Notes: a model not told the origin generated them from the letters alone. A stretch of 17,760 bases of DNA from CAYMST01 sp964393115 (GCA_964393115.1 CAYMST010000081.1:1-17760); one strand, 5' to 3'. Shown: positions 1 to 7,426, counted from the stretch's first letter. Numbers and translations: made by a program.

Positions 1-165
1 AGCCAAGCAAATGTTGGTGGTGCAGCTTCAGCACCTATAGTAGCTTCGGCATTTCATCCTTCCCTCGCCCCTGTTGGCGTTCTCTTAGCGGTGTTAGGAT
101 ATGCCATAGGCACCGTCGGCGCGTATACCTGTGGATTGTTAATGAAAATGATCGGATTTATTTAA
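1..165 (+). CDS. DUF819-type integral membrane protein, C-terminal end only
   Basis: Frame 1 is open from the window edge to a TAA at 163-165 and encodes the last 54 residues of a membrane protein. The fragment opens with SQANVGGAASAP and continues with a glycine- and alanine-rich hydrophobic stretch (LAPVGVLLAVLGYAIGT). This pattern resembles the C-terminus of the DUF819 (YjcL-like) family of multi-pass membrane proteins, whose function is not established. The 5' part lies outside the window, so length and start are unknown. It is the only plus-strand gene here. It converges on the small secreted-protein gene and overlaps it by 3 nt at the stop codons. The family call rests on remembered similarity of a short segment and is moderately sure. 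Confidence 0.68.
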   Translation, partial: SQANVGGAASAPIVASAFHPSLAPVGVLLAVLGYAIGTVGAYTCGLLMKMIGFI

Positions 166-728
166 AGAAGAGCTAAAAGCTCTCGGTATTCGAAGTTGTC
201 TTTCTGAAATAAGCATTTTACTTCGTGATCACCATCTGATGGATCGATTAAAGTAAAACGATCTAAACTTTTGATATCTGTTAAATGGAAACTAGTGTAT
301 TCTAAGTGATTATCTTGCTTTGAAACAATCAAACTTATTTCTAAAGATTCTTGTAGGATATAACCAAACTCATAAGAGTATTGCTCAATATTCTTTTTAT
401 AATCTTCCTTGGATACGATCTTACAATCGTCACCAAAAATCGACTTGATATCGGCGATCTTCTGATCTCTCAAAGTCTTATATTCTTCAGCCGTCATTAC
501 CTTTATATCTTCAAGAAAAACTCCTTGTCGCAGCGCCTCATGTTCGATGTCTACAATATGCTCATCGTAAGTCGGCAATTCGAATAATAGTTTTCTGAGA
601 TGAAGATCATTAGGAAATTCAATCCCATTACATGGAGTTGAGGCCTCTTCATTAATATCATCAGATCCAGCGTAGGAAGAGGTGGTAGAAAAAATTATTA
701 CTAATAGTAAAGCTTTAAATAGTCTCAT
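162..728 (-). CDS. Small secreted protein of unknown function
   Basis: This gene encodes 188 residues that I do not recognise. The N-terminus is a clear signal peptide: Arg and Lys within the first five residues, a hydrophobic core at about 5-15, and a likely signal peptidase I site after SSYA (residue 20). The mature protein is acidic and mixed alpha/beta in appearance, with three cysteines (about 33, 102 and 172) and no transmembrane segment after the signal. It has no lipobox, so a periplasmic or exported soluble protein is likely. The ATG at 726-728 is the natural start because the signal peptide begins there. It lies 104 nt downstream of the BNR gene on the same strand, with no clear terminator or consensus TAnnTTTG element between, so readthrough from the ftsB unit is possible. 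It could be a lineage-specific orphan. Confidence 0.72.
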   Translation of the reverse strand: MRLFKALLLVIIFSTTSSYAGSDDINEEASTPCNGIEFPNDLHLRKLLFELPTYDEHIVDIEHEALRQGVFLEDIKVMTAEEYKTLRDQKIADIKSIFGDDCKIVSKEDYKKNIEQYSYEFGYILQESLEISLIVSKQDNHLEYTSFHLTDIKSLDRFTLIDPSDGDHEVKCLFQKDNFEYRELLALL

Positions 729-832
729 TATGCCTTGCGTTTAAATACATAATGAAATTATGAAAATGAAAGCAAGAATTTCAAACCGATCGACAAATGA
801 ATATCAATCGTAGATAATTGACATAAAGCAGC

Positions 833-2182
833 CTATTTCCTTCGGAAATCATTTTTTCGCTCACCGAATAAGATATCAATTTCATCGTAAGTCGCGATAA
901 ATGTTTGTACCCTAGTTCGTCCAAAACGAGTAATTGTCCAAGCCAAAGCAAGTGTTTCTTCACCGCAGTAAACAGTGTTATAATCTCCAAAAAAAACATC
1001 TGAATTAGGTGTAAAAGGATAGCGATTAAGTTGTAATTCTTCAAAAGCCTCTCCTTCATCTTCGGAGCGAGCCATAACAATATTGATTCCCTGATTTTCC
1101 GAATCCTGACTTGAATAATATACAAAGTAAAGATATCCTGTATTATTATCAACGCTCATCCAAGTAAAAAACTGATCCGTGTTAGTCCGATCTTGATTAA
1201 TAGTAACAGGCTTGGACCATGTTAAACCTTTATCATAAGATTTAGACAACCAAACATCGCTACCAAAACGCTTTCTCTTTTTATCCGCCCAGTTGATATA
1301 AAATATACCATTCCCATTATGATAGTCCCAAGCAGTCTTTAGCACAGGCATACCATTAGCTCTGCCGAAACCTGCAATATCAAGTTCCCATCCAGCGTAG
1401 AGTTTGGTAACCTTTATATCATTGGAATACCATGAGCCCCCTTCTCTTTTCTGCAAATCGAAATAGACTCCACCGTTACCTGCCCAGACAATACCCAAGT
1501 CTCCTTTTTTAGTTATCGCCGCGACTGCCCCCTCAACCGTTTCATCTCCGTCTAAACAATTACCCGAAATCTCATTGACTCGTGTTGGAGTGTCCCAAGA
1601 CTTCCCTGCATCATGAGATCTGCTTAGAAGAATATTAGATTGACACCTCTTACTAGAGTCGCCATAGGTATCAAATTCCGTCCAGCTAACAACCAAATCA
1701 TTGGTCAAGGGATCAATTATTGCCCACTCTTTGTCTTGATCATGCGGGTGATTGAGTCCAACATAGGTACCATCATTCCATGTTTTGCCACCATCCTCGG
1801 ATTTTTGACAGACTATTCTATCTAAAATCTCCTCACTCTTCCAATTAGTCCCTTTGGGATCTGATAGATGAAAAAAGTAAAATATACCACTAGAGTCGCA
1901 AATAACTACCGGATCACCATATACACCATATGTACTCGTTACGCGTTGTACGTTCCAGTTTCTCCCTTTATCATGAGTCCAATAAATCCTATCAAGGATT
2001 GTTCCCACAACAATGTTATCCTCATCTTTTGGATTTATACATATTGATGGTTCACAAGGTGAAAAACCTCGGGATAGAGAGTCTGGAAATGGTAGCGTAC
2101 TTATAAACCTATACGGTTGTGCACTGCATTCGAGGTAAATAAAAGATATACTTATAAAAACGAAAATCGTTCTTAAATTCAT
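833..2182 (-). CDS. Secreted BNR/Asp-box beta-propeller protein (sialidase superfamily fold)
   Basis: The 449-residue product has a signal peptide (hydrophobic core about 5-16; likely cleavage after CSA, residue 21). Cys19 is preceded by Glu, so it is not a good lipobox. Five Asp-box motifs of the S-x-D-x-G-x-T-W type are visible at about residues 69-76 (THDKGRNW), 128-135 (SEDGGKTW), 189-196 (SHDAGKSW), 315-322 (SYDKGLTW) and 373-380 (SEDEGEAF, degenerate). They mark beta-hairpin turns of a six- or seven-bladed propeller as in sialidases and related exo-glycosidases or non-enzymatic propellers. I see no clear RIP/FRIP motif near the N-terminus, so sialidase activity should not be assumed. 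The start overlaps the stop of the upstream cell-division gene in an ATGA arrangement, suggesting translational coupling. Substrate and role are unknown; a cell-surface or periplasmic glycan ligand is only an inference from the fold. Confidence 0.82.
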   Translation of the reverse strand: MNLRTIFVFISISFIYLECSAQPYRFISTLPFPDSLSRGFSPCEPSICINPKDEDNIVVGTILDRIYWTHDKGRNWNVQRVTSTYGVYGDPVVICDSSGIFYFFHLSDPKGTNWKSEEILDRIVCQKSEDGGKTWNDGTYVGLNHPHDQDKEWAIIDPLTNDLVVSWTEFDTYGDSSKRCQSNILLSRSHDAGKSWDTPTRVNEISGNCLDGDETVEGAVAAITKKGDLGIVWAGNGGVYFDLQKREGGSWYSNDIKVTKLYAGWELDIAGFGRANGMPVLKTAWDYHNGNGIFYINWADKKRKRFGSDVWLSKSYDKGLTWSKPVTINQDRTNTDQFFTWMSVDNNTGYLYFVYYSSQDSENQGINIVMARSEDEGEAFEELQLNRYPFTPNSDVFFGDYNTVYCGEETLALAWTITRFGRTRVQTFIATYDEIDILFGERKNDFRRK

Positions 2183-2469
2183 TTCTCTACGATAACGAAG
2201 ATCTCTTCGTCAGGCTTTTTCATTAAGTAATTTTCACGTGCAAAGCCTTCTAATAGGTCATCATTTGAAAACAAAGACTCTCGTTCCGCAGAGACTTCAA
2301 TAATTTTCTTTTCGTAGAAAGCCTTCCTCTTGCGGAGTTCGTTTCTTTTTTCTTTCAACTGAAACTGAGATATTATATCATTGATATCAAAAAACAACAT
2401 CCAAACCATCATAATCCCTGCAACTACGATGTAAAACCGATATTTAGAGCTAAACAAATTCTTAATCAT
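2179..2469 (-). CDS. FtsB/DivIC-family septum formation initiator
   Basis: The 96-residue product has the FtsB/DivIC layout: a short basic cytoplasmic N-terminus, one membrane segment at about residues 12-28, a charged coiled coil at about 34-64, and a short C-terminal extracytoplasmic motif (EGFARENYLMKKPDEEIF) matching the family's ARE-x-P-E signature. In known bacteria these bitopic proteins join FtsL and FtsQ/DivIB in the divisome and help activate septal peptidoglycan synthesis. I chose the ATG at 2467-2469 because the only upstream in-frame alternative is a TTG at 2503-2505, which adds 12 residues without family support. The gene lies 264 nt beyond eno, past a strong terminator, so it probably has its own promoter. 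Its TGA overlaps the BNR gene start by 4 nt. FtsB versus DivIC naming cannot be settled here. Confidence 0.85.
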   Translation of the reverse strand: MIKNLFSSKYRFYIVVAGIMMVWMLFFDINDIISQFQLKEKRNELRKRKAFYEKKIIEVSAERESLFSNDDLLEGFARENYLMKKPDEEIFVIVEK

Positions 2470-2526
2470 CACTTCAGATAAAGGTACTATAATAGCAGCT
2501 AACAAAGAAAAATAGTTCGTTGAGTA

Positions 2527-2630
2527 AAGGTTTTATACCATCGAGGGTCTATTAGATCGAATAGTTTATGTAAGCGCTCCTATTCAAGACAAAAAACACG
2601 GGTTAACAGCGCCAGAACAAGGTTTTATAC
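2527..2630. repeat. Pair of 12-nt direct repeats in the eno-ftsB spacer
   Basis: The sequence AAGGTTTTATAC occurs twice in direct orientation, at 2527-2538 and 2619-2630, 92 nt apart start to start; on the transcribed strand it reads GTATAAAACCTT. Both copies lie in the 264-nt non-coding spacer upstream of the ftsB-type gene. They could be regulator sites or a duplicated AT-rich promoter element (TATAAAA). In AT-rich DNA a chance 12-mer repeat is unlikely but possible. Confidence 0.5.
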
Positions 2631-2683
2631 AAAAAAAACAGTAACAAGCAGCGTGTTGCACTGCAGTGTAAACGGTATTAGAC

Positions 2684-2717
2684 AAAAAAGGGCCGAAGTC
2701 CTTATAGACTTCGGCCC
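2684..2717 (-). terminator. Intrinsic terminator after eno
   Basis: A perfect 11-bp inverted repeat (GGGCCGAAGTC at 2690-2700 and GACTTCGGCCC at 2707-2717) flanks a 6-nt loop. On the minus strand it is followed by six T (A run at 2684-2689). It begins 16 nt past the eno stop codon. This textbook rho-independent terminator closes the carA-eno unit and separates it from the ftsB-type gene. Confidence 0.93.
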
Positions 2718-2733
2718 TAAATAGTTTCGAAAA

Positions 2734-4011
2734 TTACTTCGTTGGAAAACCAGCGATTTCGCCGAGTTCCTCCTCAATTCGCAATAACTGATTATACTTA
2801 GCCATTCTGTCAGAACGTGACAAAGAACCAGTTTTGATTTGCCCAGCGTTAGTAGCCACAGCAATATCAGCAATAGTATTATCTTCAGTCTCACCAGATC
2901 TATGAGAAACAACCGCAGTCCAGCCAGCTTTATGCGCCATCTCAATTGCTGCTAATGTCTCAGATAGCGTTCCAATTTGATTTACTTTGATCAAAATGGA
3001 ATTAGCCGCTTTTTCTTTGATCCCTTTTTCTAAGAACTGAACGTTAGTAACTAATAAATCATCACCGACAAGTTGACATTTGTCACCAATTTTCTCAGTA
3101 AGTAGCTTCCATCCTTCCCAATCGTTTTCTTGACAACCATCTTCAATAGAATCGATCGGATACTTCCCAATGAGTTCAGCCAAGTAGTCAACCTGCTCTT
3201 CTTTGGTCCTTACCTTACCTTTATCTCCTTCGAACTTCGTATAGTCATACTTACCATCTACATAAAACTCACTTGAAGCACAATCCAAAGCTAAAGTGAT
3301 ATCTTCTCCTGCCTTGTAACCTGCTCCTTCGATAGCCTTAAGTACACTATCAAGCGCTTCTTCTGTTCCACCTGAGAAGTTTGGTGCAAAACCACCTTCA
3401 TCTCCTACCGCAGTGCTTAAACCCTTTTCCTTAAGGATTTTCTTAAGTTGATGAAAAGTTTCCGCTCCCATTCTCAATGCCTCAGAGAAGCTAGATGCCC
3501 CAACTGGTCTGATCATAAATTCTTGGAATGCGATTGGTGCGTCAGAATGACTTCCTCCATTGATGATATTCATCATCGGTACTGGAAGTGTATGAGCATT
3601 TACACCACCGATATATTGATACAAAGGCAAGCCTAATTCATTGGCACCAGCATGCGCAAGTGCAAGTGAAACACCCAATATTGCGTTGGCACCTAACTTA
3701 CCTTTGTTATTTGTTCCGTCCAAATCTATCATAAGCTTATCAATCAACTTTTGATCAAAAACTGATAGACCAATAATTTCAGGAGCGATAACGTCGTTTA
3801 CATTTTCAACAGCCTTAGTAACACCCTTACCAAGATACTTGCTCTTATCTCCATCTCTGAGTTCAACTGCCTCGTTTTCGCCAGTTGAAGCACCCGAAGG
3901 TACTGCAGCACGTCCCAAAGTTCCTGTTTCGGTAACGATATCTACCTCAACCGTTGGGTTCCCTCTAGAATCAAGTATTTGACGCGCAAATACGCTCTCA
4001 ATTAGGCTCAT
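2734..4011 (-). CDS. eno: Enolase (phosphopyruvate hydratase)
   Basis: Enolase interconverts 2-phosphoglycerate and phosphoenolpyruvate in cytoplasmic glycolysis and gluconeogenesis, with Mg2+. The 425-residue product has full family length. Visible residues include the N-terminal ARQILDSRGNPT signature, the catalytic loop PSGASTG (about 38-44), the general acid Glu205 in GDEGGF, metal ligands Asp243 (ALDCA), Glu290 (SIEDG) and Asp317 (VGDDL), the catalytic base Lys342 (LIKVNQIGT), and the substrate-binding SHRSGETED (from about 369) and Lys393 (KTGSLSRSDR). No key residue is missing. The ATG start directly precedes the conserved N-terminus. It lies 9 nt after carA, so the two are almost certainly cotranscribed, and a strong terminator follows. 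Confidence 0.98.
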   Translation of the reverse strand: MSLIESVFARQILDSRGNPTVEVDIVTETGTLGRAAVPSGASTGENEAVELRDGDKSKYLGKGVTKAVENVNDVIAPEIIGLSVFDQKLIDKLMIDLDGTNNKGKLGANAILGVSLALAHAGANELGLPLYQYIGGVNAHTLPVPMMNIINGGSHSDAPIAFQEFMIRPVGASSFSEALRMGAETFHQLKKILKEKGLSTAVGDEGGFAPNFSGGTEEALDSVLKAIEGAGYKAGEDITLALDCASSEFYVDGKYDYTKFEGDKGKVRTKEEQVDYLAELIGKYPIDSIEDGCQENDWEGWKLLTEKIGDKCQLVGDDLLVTNVQFLEKGIKEKAANSILIKVNQIGTLSETLAAIEMAHKAGWTAVVSHRSGETEDNTIADIAVATNAGQIKTGSLSRSDRMAKYNQLLRIEEELGEIAGFPTK

Positions 4012-4020
4012 AATTATCTA

Positions 4021-5130
4021 TTATTTAGTTTTTATTAACTCTATAAAGTCATCAAAGAGATACCTGGAGTCATGAGGACCAGGTGATGACTCAGGATGAT
4101 ATTGAACAGAATATACCGGCTTTCCTATCAGTCGAATTCCCTCAACGGTATCATCATTAAGATTGATGTGTGTAAGTTCAACTGCTTTAGCATTCTCCAC
4201 ATCAGATTTAGAAACAGCAAAACCATGATTTTGACTAGTGATTTCACTTTTACCGTTTACAATATTCTTTACTGGATGATTCAGCCCTCTATGTCCATGG
4301 TGCATTTTGAATGTCGAAATCCCCAAGGCCCTTGAAATAACCTGATGACCTAAACAGATCCCAAAAAGAGGCTTTCCCGAATCCAAGATCGCCTTAACCG
4401 TTTCAACAGCATAATCCATGGCTGCAGGATCACCCGGTCCATTCGAAATAAAATAAGCGTCAGCTCCCCAATCAGATATGGTTTGAAAATCTGTTTTAGC
4501 AGGAAAAACCTTACAAAAACAATCTCTTTCTGCGAAGTTTTTTAAAATTGACTTTTTAATTCCTAAATCCAAAACAGCGACCTTATAAGAACTCGTCTCA
4601 GCACCAAAAAGATAGGCTTCAGCCGTACTTACTCGCGTAGCGAGCTCAAGTGACTCCATTGACGGAACTTCACCTAATTTCGTTTTTAGAACATCTAAAT
4701 CAAATTCAGTAGAAGAGATCAAACAGTTCATAGCTCCTTTACTTCGAATATGCCTTACCAATTTACGTGTATCAACATCTGAGATACCCACAGTAGTATG
4801 CCTATTCAAGTACCCGTCCAAACTGTCATCAGCCGTTGAACGACTAGTAAGTTGTGAGTAAGCATTAACAATTAACCCATTTATTTTAGGGTCCTCTGAT
4901 TCTTCTTCATCACCCTTCACACCATAGTTACCTATATGAGAGGTTGTATTTATAACTATTTGACCATAATAGGACGGATCGGTATAAACTTCCTGATAAC
5001 CCGTCATACCTGTATTAAAACATATTTCACCCCCAGCAATACCACGGTATCCGATAGCCTTTCCTTCAACTACCGTACCATCCTCTAACAGCAAAATAGC
5101 CTTATCTCGTTCTGTGTACTTTAGATTCAT
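4021..5130 (-). CDS. carA: Carbamoyl-phosphate synthase small (glutaminase) subunit
   Basis: CarA hydrolyses glutamine and channels ammonia to CarB for carbamoyl phosphate, feeding pyrimidine and arginine synthesis. The 369-residue product has the CarA N-terminal domain (NTGMTGYQEVYTDPSYYGQI at about 39-58) and a class I glutamine amidotransferase domain from about residue 183. The triad is visible: Cys259 in GICLGHQ, His345 and Glu347 in QYHPES. The oxyanion segment SNGPGDP is at about 229-235, and the SQNHGFAV element follows at about 299-306. The length is normal. carB is not in the window, so the subunits are encoded apart. The gene stands 125 nt after rplQ behind a terminator, with a TAATTTTG promoter-like element just upstream, and runs on into eno. 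Confidence 0.97.
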   Translation of the reverse strand: MNLKYTERDKAILLLEDGTVVEGKAIGYRGIAGGEICFNTGMTGYQEVYTDPSYYGQIVINTTSHIGNYGVKGDEEESEDPKINGLIVNAYSQLTSRSTADDSLDGYLNRHTTVGISDVDTRKLVRHIRSKGAMNCLISSTEFDLDVLKTKLGEVPSMESLELATRVSTAEAYLFGAETSSYKVAVLDLGIKKSILKNFAERDCFCKVFPAKTDFQTISDWGADAYFISNGPGDPAAMDYAVETVKAILDSGKPLFGICLGHQVISRALGISTFKMHHGHRGLNHPVKNIVNGKSEITSQNHGFAVSKSDVENAKAVELTHINLNDDTVEGIRLIGKPVYSVQYHPESSPGPHDSRYLFDDFIELIKTK

Positions 5131-5146
5131 ATGAAATATTGATCCG

Positions 5147-5154
5147 CAAAATTA
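5147..5154 (-). promoter_or_regulatory. Possible Bacteroidota -7 element for carA-eno
   Basis: On the minus strand this octamer reads TAATTTTG, an exact match to the Bacteroidota -7 consensus TAnnTTTG. It lies 16 nt upstream of the carA start codon and downstream of the rplQ terminator. No TTTG -33 box is found at the expected 19-21 nt spacing; only a GCTG lies 22 nt upstream. The implied leader would be about 10 nt. Its position supports a promoter here, but the match is half of the consensus. Confidence 0.42.
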
Positions 5155-5200
5155 TAAATAATGATCTAATTAAATTCAGCTGAGTATCAGATCTCCAGAC

Positions 5201-5234
5201 AAAAAAAAAGGATTGATAATTATCAATCCTTTTT
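5201..5234 (-). terminator. Intrinsic terminator at the end of the ribosomal cluster (after rplQ)
   Basis: A perfect palindrome spans 5205-5234, with arms built on GGATTGATA and TATCAATCC. On the minus strand the stem is followed by nine T (A run at 5201-5209). It begins 21 nt past the rplQ stop. Because A and T tracts flank both sides it could work in both directions, but only minus-strand genes flank it. It ends the S10-spc-alpha transcription unit before carA. Confidence 0.9.
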
Positions 5235-5255
5235 ACATTTAATATTCTAATATAT

Positions 5256-5777
5256 TTAGTCTTCTTTCGACTCTTCCGCGCTATCTGCAACATCAGTTTC
5301 CACAGCAGCAGCTTCTGATGACTCCTCAACAGCAGACGCATCTGTAGCCTTTTTACCACTACCTCGTCTACTTCTTCTTGTTTTAGCCTTAGCAGGAGTT
5401 GTGTCCTTAAGCATTAGTTCATTATAATCAACCAACTCCATAACGCACATCTCGGCATTATCACCTAGTCTATAACCAGTCTTAATAATTCTTGTATATC
5501 CACCGGGACGATTTTCAATCTTGCCCGATACATTATTAAAAAGTTCCTTAACCGAGTCTTTATTTTGTAAATATGAAAACACCATTCTTCTAGAGTGTGT
5601 CGTATCTACTTTAGACTTTGTCAAAATTGGCTCGACAAATTTTCTTAAAGCTTTTGCTTTAGCAACTGTCGTTGTAATTCTTTTTTCAATAATCAACGAA
5701 GATGCCATATTTGAAAGCATCGCATTTCTATGCGGTGCCATTCTTCCCAAATGATTGATTCTTTTACCGTGTCTCAT
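5256..5777 (-). CDS. rplQ: 50S ribosomal protein L17, with acidic Ala/Glu-rich tail
   Basis: L17 is a large-subunit protein at the peptide exit side. The start is the ATG at 5775-5777, giving the canonical MRHGKRINHLGR N-terminus; a longer open frame upstream runs into rpoA and has no family support. The core (about residues 1-120) ends in the usual GDNAEMCVMELVDYNE. It is followed by a basic stretch (AKTRRSRRGSGKK) and an Ala/Glu/Ser-rich acidic tail to residue 173. Typical L17 of other phyla is about 120 residues; such a low-complexity extension is common in Bacteroidota. It lies 7 nt after rpoA and is the last gene of the cluster, with the terminator after it. Confidence 0.97.
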   Translation of the reverse strand: MRHGKRINHLGRMAPHRNAMLSNMASSLIIEKRITTTVAKAKALRKFVEPILTKSKVDTTHSRRMVFSYLQNKDSVKELFNNVSGKIENRPGGYTRIIKTGYRLGDNAEMCVMELVDYNELMLKDTTPAKAKTRRSRRGSGKKATDASAVEESSEAAAVETDVADSAEESKED

Positions 5778-5784
5778 CGTTATC

Positions 5785-6774
5785 TCAATCTTCCTCCAAC
5801 TTATATTTCCCCAGATCCATACCGAATGTAAGACCTTTCTCTGCAACCAACTGCTCTAACTCCGCTAGAGATTTCTTACCAAAATTTCGGAATTTCATCA
5901 TATCCGATATTTCTAGCCTCACAAGGTCCCCTAACGTCTTCACGTCCGCAGCTTTTAAACAATTATATGCACGCACTGACAGGTCTAAATCGTTTAACGA
6001 AGTCTTCAACAACTTCCGCATATGAAGCATTTCCTCATCAACTTGTTCAGGCTCTCCGGCTTCCTGAGACTCTAGGATCATAGTTTGATCAGAGAATAAC
6101 ATAAAATGTTTAATCAGGATATTCGCTGCCCCCTTAAGAGCATTCTCCGGATGTATAGATCCGTCAGTCTCGATATCTAAAAAAAGCTGCTCATAATCAG
6201 TCTTCTGTTCGACCCTAGTATTCTCAACACTATACTTCACATTTTTAATCGGTGTGAAGATTGAGTCTATAGAAATGTATCCGTAAGCCTGATCAGCTTT
6301 TTTGTTCTCATCCGATCCTACGTAACCGCGTCCCTTCTCAACACTTAGTTCTATCTCGAACTGAACTCCTTCGTCTAAGTTACATATCACTAACTCAGGG
6401 TTCAATATTTCAAAAGCACTTGTTGAATTAGCTATATCCCCTGCCGTAAAAGTTTTTTTTCCTGAAATAGAAACATTAATCTTACTATCCACTATGTCTG
6501 AAATCTTTTTGAATCTAACCATCTTAAGATTCAGAATGATTTCCGAAACATCCTCCATCACACCTTCGATGGTGGAGAACTCATGCAGGACACCAGGTAT
6601 TTTAATCCCTACAATAGCATAACCTTCCAAGGACGATAACAGTATTCTCCTTAAAGAATTTCCAATTGTTACACCATACCCAGGTTCAAGCGGCTTGAAA
6701 GTAAACAGACCATGAAAATCGTCTGCTCTCTCCATAACCACCTTCTCCGGCATTTGAAAAGATAAAATTGACAT
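5785..6774 (-). CDS. rpoA: DNA-directed RNA polymerase subunit alpha
   Basis: The alpha subunit dimer starts RNA polymerase assembly, and its C-terminal domain contacts UP elements and activators. The 329-residue product has full length. The N-terminal domain shows the family signature around residues 30-75 (FKPLEPGYGVTIGNSLRRIL, then GVMEDVSEI). An acidic linker at about 238-252 leads to the C-terminal helix-hairpin-helix domain from about 255 (LNDLDLSVRAYNCLK, then MMKFRNFGKKSLAEL). Arg268 in SVRAYN is the counterpart of the DNA-contacting Arg265 of E. coli. It sits between rpsD (26-nt gap) and rplQ (7-nt gap), the usual alpha-operon order. Confidence 0.98.
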   Translation of the reverse strand: MSILSFQMPEKVVMERADDFHGLFTFKPLEPGYGVTIGNSLRRILLSSLEGYAIVGIKIPGVLHEFSTIEGVMEDVSEIILNLKMVRFKKISDIVDSKINVSISGKKTFTAGDIANSTSAFEILNPELVICNLDEGVQFEIELSVEKGRGYVGSDENKKADQAYGYISIDSIFTPIKNVKYSVENTRVEQKTDYEQLFLDIETDGSIHPENALKGAANILIKHFMLFSDQTMILESQEAGEPEQVDEEMLHMRKLLKTSLNDLDLSVRAYNCLKAADVKTLGDLVRLEISDMMKFRNFGKKSLAELEQLVAEKGLTFGMDLGKYKLEED

Positions 6775-6800
6775 AATTTATACTTAGACGTGGAAACGGT

Positions 6801-7406
6801 TTATTTAGAGTACAATTCAACTATTAGCTGTTCCTGGATATTCTCAGGAATATCCTCCCTAGCAGGAACGGAAACAAACTTACCTACCATATCACCACTT
6901 TCCCATTCAAGCCAGCTGTACTTACTCACACCATGACTTGCTAAACTATTGGTAATAGTCTCAAGAGACTTTGATTTTTCTCTTACTCCTACAACATCTC
7001 CAGTTCTCAACGTATAGGAAGGAATATTTACTACAGCACCATTTACGGTGATATGTTTATGAGAAACCAACTGTCTCGCAGCTCTTCTTGTTGGAGCAAC
7101 CCCCATTCTATAAACAGTGTTATCCAATCTTGACTCCAACAACTGAAGTAAAACATCACCAGTTTTACCTTTCTTGCGTGACGCCTTATCAAATATATTT
7201 GCGAACTGTCTCTCTAAAACCCCGTATGTATATTTAGCCTTTTGTTTCTCAGCAAGCTGTAAAGCATATTCTGACTGCTTCTTTCTCCTACCTCTTCCAT
7301 GTTGCCCTGGAGGGTAAGCCTTCTTTTGAGCAGCTTTACTTGCACCAAAAATAGGATCATTAAATCTTCGAGCCACTTTAGCTCTTGGACCTGTATATCT
7401 AGCCAT
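6801..7406 (-). CDS. rpsD: 30S ribosomal protein S4 (cysteine-free form)
   Basis: S4 is a primary 16S rRNA-binding protein that nucleates assembly of the 30S body. The 201-residue product starts MARYTGPRAKVARRF, has the basic PPGQHGRGRRKKQSEY segment, and an S4 RNA-binding domain at about 92-155 (LESRLDNTVYRMG, then RAARQLVSHKHITVNG). The N-terminal region lacks the four zinc-binding cysteines seen in some bacteria, so it is the C-minus type. In E. coli S4 represses its own alpha operon; no equivalent leader structure is recognised here. It lies 20 nt after rpsK. Confidence 0.98.
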   Translation of the reverse strand: MARYTGPRAKVARRFNDPIFGASKAAQKKAYPPGQHGRGRRKKQSEYALQLAEKQKAKYTYGVLERQFANIFDKASRKKGKTGDVLLQLLESRLDNTVYRMGVAPTRRAARQLVSHKHITVNGAVVNIPSYTLRTGDVVGVREKSKSLETITNSLASHGVSKYSWLEWESGDMVGKFVSVPAREDIPENIQEQLIVELYSK

Positions 7407-7426
7407 CTACGTGAAATTTCTTTTGA

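Noticed and set aside
781..1152. A 123-codon minus-strand frame inside the 3' part of the BNR gene
   Set aside because: It is an alternative frame of a well-supported protein, with low-complexity Leu/Ile content and no initiation context.
2179..2505. Longer FtsB-type protein starting at TTG 2503-2505
   Set aside because: The extra 12 residues are not family-like and the ATG at 2467-2469 gives the usual short cytoplasmic N-terminus.
2625..2945. A 106-codon minus-strand frame over the eno 3' end and terminator
   Set aside because: It crosses the eno coding frame and reads through the terminator hairpin; it is a shadow frame.
5256..5360. Compositionally distinct Ala/Glu-rich end of rplQ as possible foreign insertion
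   Set aside because: Acidic low-complexity L17 tails are normal in Bacteroidota, and the frame is continuous to a stop just before the terminator.
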